Shown one piece after another: positions 25,301-32,195 of a stretch of 64,000 bases of DNA. The stretch covers positions 186,001 to 250,000 of the forward strand of contig NZ_FOTE01000009.1 in the NCBI RefSeq assembly GCF_900114475.1, written 5' to 3'. A program made the position numbers and the translations under genes. How positions within the stretch are numbered: position 1 is the first letter of the stretch; every line of letters begins with the position of its first letter. Source of the stretch: Paenibacillus sp. 1_12. Lineage in GTDB: Bacteria; Bacillota; Bacilli; Paenibacillales; NBRC-103111. The notes beneath the pieces were generated by a model. It was given only the letters and a program-made list of their open reading frames with translations, ran no database searches and was not told the origin of the DNA.

Positions 25301-27667
25301 CACTAAGGTTTTGGTGATTGTAGGGCTATTAACCTTCATCCTAACATTTAGTGTTTCATTATAAGGATAAGAACGATTAACCGTTGTTGCTCCAGCATTC
25401 TGGCTGTTGTAGGTTGCTTTCGAGCTTTGACTAATTTCTTTCTCAGCGCCAATGGGATCGATGACATCAGCCTTATATACAACCTCAACTGTAGCTCCTG
25501 GTTGGATAACCGTAATCTGGCCAAAAAACTCCAAATCAGTAAGTATAGTCGCGTTCCGAACAAATGTTTTTTCTCCTGCGATCATTTGCGGGTTTGTAAG
25601 TTCTGCAGGGAGATGCTCGGTAAAATTAACATTATACACGGGAACCGAGCTGTCGTTCTTCAAGTAAACAGAAACCGTTACCGTTTGACCCCCATTGACA
25701 TTGACAACGGTGGACGAGTTATTGACCTTGCGGGTTAGCGCAATGTTTGGCTCCGCATAGTTGAGCTTCACGGTGTCCCGTTTACTCTCAATCCGAAGTG
25801 GAGAATTCTGATACGAGAGCGTGACCAGATTCTCCGCACCTTTGGTTGCTTTAACATAATCAGTATTGTTTTGTACAACTGCCTTTACTTGAACCTGCGC
25901 ACTCTTAGCAACAGGCAGGTCGCCGAGCGCCCAATACAGCATGTTGGAGGCTGTATCATAGGTAGGCGTCACCCCATTCAACTGCATTTGGGTTAAATCT
26001 GCCGCATCGACAAGGCCATCTCCATTAAGATCCGGTGTGGATCCGAGCGGTAAATAATCCATCACGCCAACGTTGTGCTGCTGCGCATTCACTGCGCTTG
26101 CGTCATAGCTTACTGTAAATGTCAGTGTATCGCCAACGGTAGCCGTTGCAGTCCGTTCATTAATAGTAGTTGTAGCTACGCCATTGATTGCAGTGATCTT
26201 TTCACTGATTGCTGGCACATTAATCGGGACCGTTGTGCTCTCACTGTCGGTAACAGGGCCGGAGGTTAAGGTTGTTCCCGTTACAACCGCTTCGTTATCA
26301 ATATTATCCCCTGCATAAACCGGATTCGTTCCGTACAAGCCTCCAGACCAGGTTGGATCCACTTTTGTTTTGTAGGTGAACGTCCTTGTCTGTTCCTTGG
26401 CCAAATCACCGATATTCCATTCCAGTGTTGTCACACCGGCTGCTTTGACCGGACTCGTATTGCTAAGTCCAGAAGTGCCAGAAGAAGGCACATAGGTTTG
26501 CCCATCTCCGATTGTATCGGTAACTACTACATCTTTGACCTCATAATATTCATTCGTCTTTACTGTTAAAGTATAGGTAAGTTCTGTATTGTAACCGATT
26601 GAAGCGGTTGGTGTTACACTCTTGGTGATGATGATATCCTTGGCATCAGCATAAGCATAGGGAAGTGTATCCGTGATCGTTTGCCCATTAACAACCGCTG
26701 TGTAGCTAAGTGTGTTCTTTGCTTGATCACCGTGCTTTACACTAACTCCAAGATTATCTGCCTCTGCTTCATTAGCAGCTCCTGACAATAAGCCTTTGTC
26801 TAGAAAAGCCCCTTTAAAGGTGAGCTTCTTGGTTCCTTCAGCGGCGTTCATTGTAAAGTCATTCCATTTGAAAGAACGCTCATTGCTGTTAATGTCCGCA
26901 AGCGTCAGTGTATTGACGACAGCGGTAGGGCTAAAACCATAAAGCTCCAGTCCGCCTGAATAAGAGTTGACCAGATTGCTGAAAGCTGTTGGATATACGG
27001 TGTTATTTACAATATCCAACGTAAATTCGAACTCTCCATACTCGCTTCCGGAGACTGCCGAATTGGGGCCAGCCCCTTTGACCTGCTTGACCACAGGAGC
27101 AGGGATAATCGTAAAAGGTACAATTTTCAAGTTCTTGGACGCTGTTTGGGTAGGAGCGCCTGGAGGTTCGTACAATTGTCTGGCAACAGTTGCCCCATAT
27201 ACATTGAACTTCATCGCTATTCCGCTGCTGCCAGCCGCGCTGAATGGAACATTTGTCTGACCGTTCGGCAGTCGGTATTTAGCAAGTGAGTTGACAGTTA
27301 CCGGAAACGTATAGGATTCACCCGGAGCGAGGTTTTTAACGTCCTTCCAGTAGGAGGTTTGTTGCCCGGTTGCTCCGTTTGTCGTTTTCTCAGTAGGCTC
27401 TGGGTTCTGGCTCGGGCTCACCTGTAGTCCATCGTCCAGCACCAGTTGAAAACCTACGTTATAAGCCCATTGGGCTGCATCCTTATTTTTAATAACAACC
27501 TTAACCTCGGTATCTTTACCGAGTACAGCTTTATCTGCGGATTCAATGGTTACCTCAAGCACACCAGCACCCACACTCAATCCCTGCGCACCAACACTAA
27601 TGGCACCAGCGATAAGCTGAAACAACAGCATAGCTGTCATCAAACTAGATATGATCTTCTTACTCAT
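19316..27667 (-). CDS. Giant cell-wall protein: DUF11-type repeats, Ig-like and CNA-B-like domains, three SLH domains
   Basis: About 2783 residues from the ATG at 27667, chosen because GGAGG lies 11 bases upstream; two earlier in-frame ATGs (27691, 27685) overlap that site. A signal peptide (MSKKIISSLMTAMLLFQLIAG) leads into a long array of ~100-150-residue beta-sandwich repeats of the DUF11 type, each closing with a WNIGDLA or WALGDLP-like strand. From about 1905 come carboxypeptidase-regulatory-like and Big-1-like domains (NPSTLLGDGKSQTELTAII near 2000), then a last DUF11 repeat (~2455-2560). Three SLH domains (YIAGYPDGLFKADRSITRAE, GGYEDKTFLPDQPISRAE, IDGYPDGTFKPSAPMIRSE; ~2580-2770) should anchor it to pyruvylated wall polymer. 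Two calcium-loop-like segments occur. Probably adhesion or structural surface protein. Confidence 0.9.
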   Translation of the reverse strand: MSKKIISSLMTAMLLFQLIAGAISVGAQGLSVGAGVLEVTIESADKAVLGKDTEVKVVIKNKDAAQWAYNVGFQLVLDDGLQVSPSQNPEPTEKTTNGATGQQTSYWKDVKNLAPGESYTFPVTVNSLAKYRLPNGQTNVPFSAAGSSGIAMKFNVYGATVARQLYEPPGAPTQTASKNLKIVPFTIIPAPVVKQVKGAGPNSAVSGSEYGEFEFTLDIVNNTVYPTAFSNLVNSYSGGLELYGFSPTAVVNTLTLADINSNERSFKWNDFTMNAAEGTKKLTFKGAFLDKGLLSGAANEAEADNLGVSVKHGDQAKNTLSYTAVVNGQTITDTLPYAYADAKDIIITKSVTPTASIGYNTELTYTLTVKTNEYYEVKDVVVTDTIGDGQTYVPSSGTSGLSNTSPVKAAGVTTLEWNIGDLAKEQTRTFTYKTKVDPTWSGGLYGTNPVYAGDNIDNEAVVTGTTLTSGPVTDSESTTVPINVPAISEKITAINGVATTTINERTATATVGDTLTFTVSYDASAVNAQQHNVGVMDYLPLGSTPDLNGDGLVDAADLTQMQLNGVTPTYDTASNMLYWALGDLPVAKSAQVQVKAVVQNNTDYVKATKGAENLVTLSYQNSPLRIESKRDTVKLNYAEPNIALTRKVNNSSTVVNVNGGQTVTVSVYLKNDSSVPVYNVNFTEHLPAELTNPQMIAGEKTFVRNATILTDLEFFGQITVIQPGATVEVVYKADVIDPIGAEKEISQSSKATYNSQNAGATTVNRSYPYNETLNVRMKVNSPTITKTLVEVGSTTGSTNTIGDKNNVRAGDWAVYKIEVKLPTKDIAYLPQIIDRLPDHQSLLSVFTGYVSASNPGVLVDTSKYTDGSGSTPKLVTLPAALLVETAGTTYTYFIKTKIEQAGSAFLETQKSTADFKWAVTSGGTVDKSITSGDDPIIVKTPNLTSSMNPVSVTLSKDEAPKSLTYSITNTGKGTAFDFIPVITVPAGYEIVTAVGGTIAGDNLSVTYPRQDLAGSAKTDYAFTVQLKQYQGSGSSFQALGKSGRYYPSHEAYTNDSGGSNPIGIEKFEQVTAQGALLVPGVILDNIIQSTTNTEDTSTAFPRSNAKIRPGDVVDYKLTATIPAGTQTFDLLIEDTIDSLRTKFEVVSVTLDPQAPTGSTSSYSNGKLTIDLKNSPAPSNAANVYTNTVRLRAIETGNTPSTGAFTLNSESFGTSAIVKWKPTSAGTVQQSAAVATTVNVIQPNVTIAPHAITNSQFSDSNPTIAVGYTLTNAGTGTAYVPSVEVTLPTGITAADISDGGTFSGGKVTWTGLIVAGSNGTKSITFKAGVSPSVGAGRIGLNLVTATGEYESTPTPKVTNQKAKVYNLNAVANQSLSVAPAILTSTVTGNTYGSGVTTTTRPGDDVTYSLIVNPPGTSSAYHVVLRKTGLIEQEITGVWLGSTPVLFSTIDNGYLIGDISGDTTVTVVTKVITVGDHSQNPYKTSFEPTITYLSAPTDSIPKTASATDLMQDVIEPNQGVDIRVDNEKLTSTGDNSTFVLRVNNTQGKSTAYSSMLSLAVTSGLFLTSVGPAANNESLTKDDTQFKWNIGAIPAGAQRELTFRVGSRETTSVTTLVYFQSKLDQYFSLPNEGGKKYVPLLGNGVNVAVYGQHVLNLSSNLSVTAGKDATFNHTLVNIGAGSDVFMMSLIGPYPTDLYVDNQKIASGKRVNGVWVWDHIDAAYVTAGVPGIPVNAGASKSIKLIVHVPEQAAYDNVAGHIYALTATGTKSTNISSVQDTITVTGVVLDGWSGNQERADWKLPVYGHGDPLLLRAVSAVNVSAVTAFYTNGTPSQEISMKLVNDKTYVQDGFKEWYGYSQLPDSIASGLYDITFIAKDAELAQLEIDTTSGLVGANNPMMVKYKINVQGQITDAWTTLPIANAKVQLIDASTGKLIAEQTTDAGGQYNFADVTVNRYHLVVTREGYAGSEIDFYAIPKDGTTNNVVVDAALSPFQITLSANPSTLLGDGKSQTELTAIIKDTAGQPVIGVTVNFSSPSGKGSFPSGTTAVTDTKGEAKVPFLSEVVTGSISVRVPVNVDVHDQVRHLSATAQIILTFDPGAIAGIVTEMDGDTPKPVAGAIVIVSKDFNNDGVTDFTARAVTKADGTYLIAIPRANTLYDMTITKPITVGSETKQITFPLTASVGTITDNGREIFPANKAAGGVLLGQTPSKQVSLMSKEVYSKMKGYLIDSQGNVVKNPDGSRKEFSIGESGEFNVQNMSAGTYQLAIAIEIEPGQEIIVNRSADGKLSKLEIQQNGEMNITTELIDPFGTVTDARTGLVIEGAHVELYYADTERNRTNGRTPGTLVALPELVGFDPNNNRNPQDTNAEGFYAYMVYGFTDYIVVVNKPRYFTYRSPIISVEEAIVRHDLQMTPIPLPGNDSVSVGTGTGVSGSTGAGAPNAGSQIPSGDQVDLAVEIFTDRATYVEGSLITYTIEFMNKTAVSASGVVIEAKIPDYTSVVDAAGGIVDKSTIRWNVGDLAGKASGKIVYKVQVSDSLAAAETTMYNEAKILAAGTLVNLQDDLSTIQGLLFSTKFGEQLHKRYIAGYPDGLFKADRSITRAEIAAIFARILDLQKTVKGEKLYSDVETSFWAAEYIEAATRAGLFGGYEDKTFLPDQPISRAELSTVISRFLKLADRPHMNEHFTDTASHWGSNAIAEIYRHHIIDGYPDGTFKPSAPMIRSEAVTMINRLLYRGPLHASKVSFPDMTSVHWAFEQVEESAVTHKYTRDPDGTESLKELIPEPLW

Positions 27668-27877
27668 TGCCTCATTAACCTCCATGAACATATTATCACT
27701 TGCACTTCCTGTTTCTTCTTCGGAACGCCGCTTCAGTTAATCGAGTCATGAACAAAAGTATGCCGCGCATTCGTTCCGTATAAATGCCATGTCGTCCCCT
27801 ACTATAGCTCTCATCCCCCTACACCCTTAATTCCTCTCATTTCTGCATAATGCTTTATCTAACATACACCACCAAAA

Positions 27878-27907
27878 TGAACAAAAACTGAACAAAAACT
27901 GAACAAA
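27878..27907 (-). promoter_or_regulatory. Triple direct repeat, putative SARP-type operator
   Basis: On the minus strand the heptamer TTGTTCA occurs three times, separated each time by four bases (GTTT), giving an exact 11-bp period. SARP/OmpR-like activators bind such one-turn direct repeats just upstream of -10 boxes. The codirectional upstream gene encodes a SARP-like response regulator, the obvious candidate to bind here. Confidence 0.65.
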
Positions 27908-27943
27908 CCTCCTTTTTCGTCAAAATTCACGATTGTGTGCATA

Positions 27944-28008
27944 CAAAAAAAGACAGGATTACGCATCATTCTTGACATATTCCGTCAAGACGTTACGTAA
28001 TCCTGTCC
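27944..28008 (-). terminator. Terminator of the SARP-like response regulator
   Basis: On the minus strand GACAGGATTACG pairs with CGTAATCCTGTC, with an inner CTTGACG/TGTCAAG-like stem, and is followed by seven T. A strong rho-independent terminator 35 bases past the stop. Confidence 0.9.
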
Positions 28009-28042
28009 GCTACACCCTATGTACACGGTCGCTGAGCTTTCA

Positions 28043-29212
28043 TTAAATTGCACGAACTCCCATATCGCTAACCTGCTGCTTCCAATTCTCAAACCAAAGG
28101 ATGATTTCCCTCTTAGGCTCCAGATTAAGCTCCTGATCCAGCATCTTCAGAAGCAGCTGATACTGCTCCTCAACAGAGGCTCGCTGCCCCATATGATCAT
28201 ACAGCTTCATTAACGAAAAAAAACTGTCCTCGGACAACGGCTGCTCCTGTTGAATTCGAAGATAAACCTGCACAGCTTCGTTCCACATTCGGTTCTGCGC
28301 ATAGCAATCCGCCACCTGCTGTGCATGAAGAAGCCAGCGCATTGCCATCCGCTGACGATCACCCTCTGCCCATAAATAATCATGCTTGCCCAAATATTCC
28401 CCTCGATACATATCTAGCACCCTTTGGTGATCGGTTAGATTGTTCACCGTCACGTGCTCCAGCATTCGAAGGTTTTCTTCCCATTCATCAGACTCCAGAC
28501 GCACTCGCCCGGCATCCAGCACATAACCTTCCTCGGCACTATAGCTTTGAATGGGAATATCGATTCCACAGCTCTTAAGGTTTTGACGAATTTGATATAT
28601 GGTCGTATACAGCAAGGTGATCGCTTTTTTGGGATCTATATCCGGCCACAGTAAATCGAGCAGCATACTCTTGCGTACTAATTGTCCACGATTATGAAGT
28701 AAATAAGCGAATAGCTCCTGACCCTTGGAGGTCCTCCACTTCATGAATTCATCGGCTTGATCTTCTTTATATTCAATTTGAAGGGAGGGAAAGCATCGAA
28801 TCCATACAGGATCTCCAAGGTGGGGGTCGTTCTTTGGGTTAGTCTCAGGCTGCTTTAACCGCTGCAGCGTATTCAACAATCGTTTGCGCTGCAGCGGCTT
28901 CAACACATAATCAAGAGCATGCAGTTCAAACGCCTGAATGGCATACTCATCAAATGCAGTGACAAAAACGATCTCGGCTGATGGACAAATCTCTTGCAGC
29001 TGTTCAGCTGCCTGCAGCCCTGATAATCCCGGCATCTGAATATCCAGAAAAATAACGTCTGGCTTCAAATTCGCAGCCATCTCAATCGCTTGCAGCGGAT
29101 TCATACTTGTACCTACAATATGGATGTCTGCCAGTTCTTTTAACATCTTTTCCAGCTGCAACAGTGCAAGTCGTTCGTCATCAACCAACAAAGCTTTCAA
29201 CGTCATTGTCAC
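28043..29212 (-). CDS. Response regulator with SARP-like winged-helix and BTAD domains
   Basis: 389 residues in three parts. Residues 1-125 are a receiver domain, with acidic pocket DD at 11-12, phospho-acceptor Asp57 (VIFLDIQMPG) and Lys in DYVLKPLQ. Residues ~160-250 are an OmpR-like winged helix (GQELFAYLLHNRGQLVRKS, LLWPDIDPKKAITLL). Residues ~255-380 are a helical TPR-like bacterial transcriptional activator domain (WEENLRMLEHVTV, YRGEYLGKHDYLWAEGDRQ, VQVYLRIQQEQPLSEDS). This receiver-plus-SARP layout is common in Paenibacillus relatives. No histidine kinase is adjacent, so the input is unknown. The giant surface protein gene lies directly downstream. Confidence 0.9.
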   Translation of the reverse strand: MTMTLKALLVDDERLALLQLEKMLKELADIHIVGTSMNPLQAIEMAANLKPDVIFLDIQMPGLSGLQAAEQLQEICPSAEIVFVTAFDEYAIQAFELHALDYVLKPLQRKRLLNTLQRLKQPETNPKNDPHLGDPVWIRCFPSLQIEYKEDQADEFMKWRTSKGQELFAYLLHNRGQLVRKSMLLDLLWPDIDPKKAITLLYTTIYQIRQNLKSCGIDIPIQSYSAEEGYVLDAGRVRLESDEWEENLRMLEHVTVNNLTDHQRVLDMYRGEYLGKHDYLWAEGDRQRMAMRWLLHAQQVADCYAQNRMWNEAVQVYLRIQQEQPLSEDSFFSLMKLYDHMGQRASVEEQYQLLLKMLDQELNLEPKREIILWFENWKQQVSDMGVRAI

Positions 29213-29316
29213 TCTCCACTTAAAAAAAAGTTTTCATATTAATTTCATAAAGACAGGCTATAATTTCATTACGTTAACTTTTCATTATATGAACCTTCTA
29301 ACGAAAGTGTGGATAC

Positions 29317-29889
29317 ATGGATATGTATAATAATTCAGAATTTCCCAGATTGTCGACAGATCGCTTGTTATTAAGGCAAATGACGCAGGACGATGCCGAT
29401 GAGCTTTACAGCTTCTACGCGGAAGGCTCCCCCATAATCAAATATCTGGATTGGCACGGACCTTCCTCGACGGAGCAGGCCCGTGAACTGATTATCGCCT
29501 GGAATCAGCAGTTTCAGGAAAACCGGCTCCTGCCTTGGGGGATAACCCAGCTTACTGACAATAAATTAATCGGAACCATCATGTGCATGCCTGTTCGCGG
29601 TACGTTCGATTATAATCCGCTTTCCCCTGTTTCCATCGGTTTTGAGCTCACTGACACTCATTGGAACAAAGGGTTTATGTCCGAAGCCTTGGAAGCCGTG
29701 ATCCGTTTTGGTTTTGAACGTATAGGCGTACATCGCATTCAAGCGGAAGTTCTCCCCCAAAATAAAAGCTCATTAAAACTCCTGGAGAAGTTTGGCTTCA
29801 AACAGGAAGGTTTATTAAAGCAATATTTGATGCATGATGTGACCAAAGTATTTTTGGATGTGATCATGCTGGCGCTGCTGGAAGTATAA
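29317..29889 (+). CDS. GNAT family N-acetyltransferase (RimJ/RimL type)
   Basis: A 190-residue GNAT-fold protein of the RimJ/RimL branch, starting RLSTDRLLLRQMTQDDADEL and containing IGFELTDTHWNKGFMSEALEAVIRFGF, the acetyl-CoA binding stretch, then GVHRIQAEVLPQNKSSLKLLEKFGF. It would transfer an acetyl group from acetyl-CoA to an amine; the acceptor (protein N-terminus, antibiotic or small molecule) is not evident. Monocistronic, followed by a convergent gene. Confidence 0.88.
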   Translation: MDMYNNSEFPRLSTDRLLLRQMTQDDADELYSFYAEGSPIIKYLDWHGPSSTEQARELIIAWNQQFQENRLLPWGITQLTDNKLIGTIMCMPVRGTFDYNPLSPVSIGFELTDTHWNKGFMSEALEAVIRFGFERIGVHRIQAEVLPQNKSSLKLLEKFGFKQEGLLKQYLMHDVTKVFLDVIMLALLEV

Positions 29890-29929
29890 GCCGTAGATAA
29901 GCCACATTCTGTGCGGCTCCATACACCTT

Positions 29930-30226
29930 TTATTCCTCAGCGTCTGCCAGATGCTCTTTACAAAAGGCTTCTATAACTGCCAGTTCATCTTCTTCAAGCT
30001 CAAAATCCACGTAATTTTCATTGGATTTCTCATGAATTTCATATCTCACCATACCGGTGCGACTTTCTTCTACCACATAAATAACTCTTACATACAACCC
30101 ATTCTCCGAGTAAAGCTCGTCATCCTCTTCAACCTCAATATCCAGTAGAAGTTCATAACGTTTACCTGTTAAAATCCCGAAGGGGTCCTTGATCAATTCC
30201 ACACTATAACCAGTAATGGTTAACAT
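29930..30226 (-). CDS. DUF6509-like small acidic protein
   Basis: 98 residues from the ATG at 30226, preferred over an in-frame start at 30292 because AAAGGA lies 9 bases upstream. It reads MLTITGYSVELIKDPFGIL, a very conserved opening in a family of small uncharacterised Paenibacillus/Bacillus proteins (I believe DUF6509). The protein is rich in Glu and Asp (DIEVEEDDELYSENG, DFELEEDELAVIEAF) and lacks membrane segments. No function is known to me. Confidence 0.75.
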   Translation of the reverse strand: MLTITGYSVELIKDPFGILTGKRYELLLDIEVEEDDELYSENGLYVRVIYVVEESRTGMVRYEIHEKSNENYVDFELEEDELAVIEAFCKEHLADAEE

Positions 30227-30355
30227 GCTATCATCCTTTCCAAATCTCTGCATCCTACCATTATACGTCCTCAACCGCATAAACGGAAGCAACTCGAACC
30301 CTTGCCCACACTCTCCCGTAAAGTCACGAATATCTTGCTATCAAGAGGTGATCCG

Positions 30356-31393
30356 ATGCAAGAAATAACGATTGCTGCGGTTGGTGATATTTTGATCAAT
30401 GGGGCCATATCGATGTCCGTCAAGCAGATCGACACCAACCTGTATGATTTTGATTCCATTTTTGAAGACGTTGCACCTATTTTACGGGATGCTGATCTTA
30501 CTATCGGCAATTTAGAGGTTCCTTTGAAGGGGAACATGCCTTTTATTAAAAAAAAGAACCCTCGAACAGGGTTTCCTATGTTTAATGGTCCCGAGCCATT
30601 AGCTGCGGCGCTGAAGCGTAGCGGCTTCGATGTTATGATAACGGCCAACAATCATTGTCTCGACAATGGAATTGAAGGGCTGCGGCGAACACTGCAGGTT
30701 CTCGATGCCAATCAATTAGCCCACACGGGTACTTTTGCCGTTCCCGAGCAGCCTCGGCAGCCGCTGATCATGGACGTTAAAGGGATCAAGATAGGTATTC
30801 TCGCCTACACCAAAACGACCAACCAGATCCCCCTACTGACCGCCATGCGTGGGTCCGTCAATCTGATCAACGAAGCTCAAATTTTAAGGGACCTACGCGA
30901 AATCAAGCGCAAAACCGATTTGAATATCATTAGTCTCCACTTGGGACAAGAGTATCGGGCCGTACCTACCCAGGAGCAGCGGACTCTTGTTCGTAAGCTT
31001 TTGCAGCATGGAGCGGACATTATCCTCGGTTCACACCCACATGTGCTGCAGCCCATCCTCAGGACGAGTTCCAATCAACTTGCTATGTACTCGCTTGGTA
31101 ATTTTGTATCGATTCGATTAAACGATAACCCGTATACCAATAATGGGTTGATTCTACAATTGACTATACGTAAGGATACAGATCGTACCACTATCAGCGG
31201 CGTGGATTGGATATCTACCTGGACCTATCGAAATTTCAGAGGTAAGCGTCCCATTTACCGTGTTATTCCCAATACAGCAAAAGCCAATATACAAAGCAGA
31301 GAAACCCGAATTTCACCGCAGCAGAGAAAACTAATGGAGCATATGCGGACATATACCTCGAAATTACTGCGATCTCGTGATCATAAACCATAG
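30356..31393 (+). CDS. CapA family metallophosphoesterase-like protein
   Basis: 345 residues of the CapA/PgsA family, whose members accompany poly-gamma-glutamate capsule synthesis or act as uncharacterised calcineurin-like enzymes. Metal-ligand motifs are visible: AAVGDILING, TIGNLEVPL, TANNHCLDNGIEGLRRTL, SLHLGQEY, LGSHPHVLQP and YSLGNFVS. The ATG at 30356 follows AGAGGTGAT, so the longer frame from 30302 is not used. No signal peptide or membrane anchor is seen, unlike PgsA, and no capB/capC genes are nearby, so a capsule role is not supported here. Confidence 0.87.
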   Translation: MQEITIAAVGDILINGAISMSVKQIDTNLYDFDSIFEDVAPILRDADLTIGNLEVPLKGNMPFIKKKNPRTGFPMFNGPEPLAAALKRSGFDVMITANNHCLDNGIEGLRRTLQVLDANQLAHTGTFAVPEQPRQPLIMDVKGIKIGILAYTKTTNQIPLLTAMRGSVNLINEAQILRDLREIKRKTDLNIISLHLGQEYRAVPTQEQRTLVRKLLQHGADIILGSHPHVLQPILRTSSNQLAMYSLGNFVSIRLNDNPYTNNGLILQLTIRKDTDRTTISGVDWISTWTYRNFRGKRPIYRVIPNTAKANIQSRETRISPQQRKLMEHMRTYTSKLLRSRDHKP

Positions 31394-31432
31394 CGATAAG
31401 CGCTGTGTTGGGGTTGAGGGACAACAACTAAA

Positions 31433-31503
31433 AATCCCCCTCCAAGCAGAAGTGTCCATGTTCATGAAATCATGAAGCTCACATTTTCTGTTGGAAGGGG
31501 ATA
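31433..31503 (-). terminator. Long hairpin terminator after the L25/Ctc gene
   Basis: ATCCCCCTCCAAGCAGAA at the left pairs imperfectly with TTCTGTTGGAAGGGGAT at the right, with an inner TTCATG/CATGAA stem. Read on the minus strand it ends in ATTTTTAG. It also lies 40 bases past the convergent capA-like stop and may serve both. Confidence 0.7.
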
Positions 31504-31539
31504 TCATCTATTTGACTATTTATGTTGTGTCGAGATCTG

Positions 31540-32109
31540 CTATGCGGACGCTTCTACTTCCTCGTGCACCGTTTTGATCTGAATCATGACCGTGTTTGGA
31601 TCCGTTAATACTTCAATTCCATCTTGGAAAATCAGGTCGGAAACGAGAAGCTGGTCGCCAGCATCTAGGCCGCTAATATCCACTTCCATTGAAGTTGGCA
31701 AGTTACCAGGCATACAGCGAACTTCTACTTCATACTTTTCAATCTGCAGGACGCCACCGGACTTCAACCCGATTGCCTCGCCCAAAAAATGGATCGTAAC
31801 TTTACTATCCATGCTTTCCGTCATGTTCACATGATGAAAATCAATGTGCAGCAGCTTGCCTGACAAGGTTTCTCTTTGGATATTCTGAACAACGATCGGC
31901 AGCACTTTATCATCTGAGGTTTTACCCTGCAAAATCGCACGCGGATTTTTTTTCAAAATGTTCAGCATTTCTTTTTCATTCACTTCCAGTGACAAAGTAT
32001 CTTTACCAATCCCATACAACACAGCGGGGATGCGTCCCTGTTTTCTTGCTTGATTCAAGTGGGACCTTGTTTCACCAGTGCGCTTGTTTAGTTGAATAAA
32101 TGTACTCAT
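31540..32109 (-). CDS. 50S ribosomal protein L25 / general stress protein Ctc
   Basis: A 189-residue two-domain L25: the 5S rRNA-binding N-domain (residues 1-~92; RTGETRSHLNQARKQGRIPAVLYG is diagnostic) and the TL5-type C-domain (GLKSGGVLQIEKYEVEVRCMPGNLPTSMEVD). In Bacillus this is the sigma-B-controlled Ctc protein that binds ribosomes under stress. The usual neighbour pth is absent, so this may be a second, dispersed copy. RBS not strong (GAGCAGGAAC). Confidence 0.93.
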   Translation of the reverse strand: MSTFIQLNKRTGETRSHLNQARKQGRIPAVLYGIGKDTLSLEVNEKEMLNILKKNPRAILQGKTSDDKVLPIVVQNIQRETLSGKLLHIDFHHVNMTESMDSKVTIHFLGEAIGLKSGGVLQIEKYEVEVRCMPGNLPTSMEVDISGLDAGDQLLVSDLIFQDGIEVLTDPNTVMIQIKTVHEEVEASA

Positions 32110-32195
32110 TTGATGGTTCCTGCTCTCTTTTGACCATAAATTCTTGTCAATTTGATTATAACATGACCATAGAATCTAGTCAAATAAGTCATTTC

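Larger units (their letters stand above)
27692..28042 (-). other. Long leader region between the response regulator and the giant surface-protein gene
   Basis: 351 bases holding, in minus-strand order: the terminator of the response-regulator gene (28008-27944), three 11-bp-spaced heptamers (27910-27878), candidate -10 sequences such as TATGTT or TAGATA just below, and some 180 bases of untranslated leader before the RBS. I see no short open frame worth calling. Confidence 0.55.

Noticed and set aside
30356-31393. Poly-gamma-glutamate capsule gene
   Set aside because: CapA-family motifs are present but no membrane anchor and no capB/capC/pgs genes are nearby.
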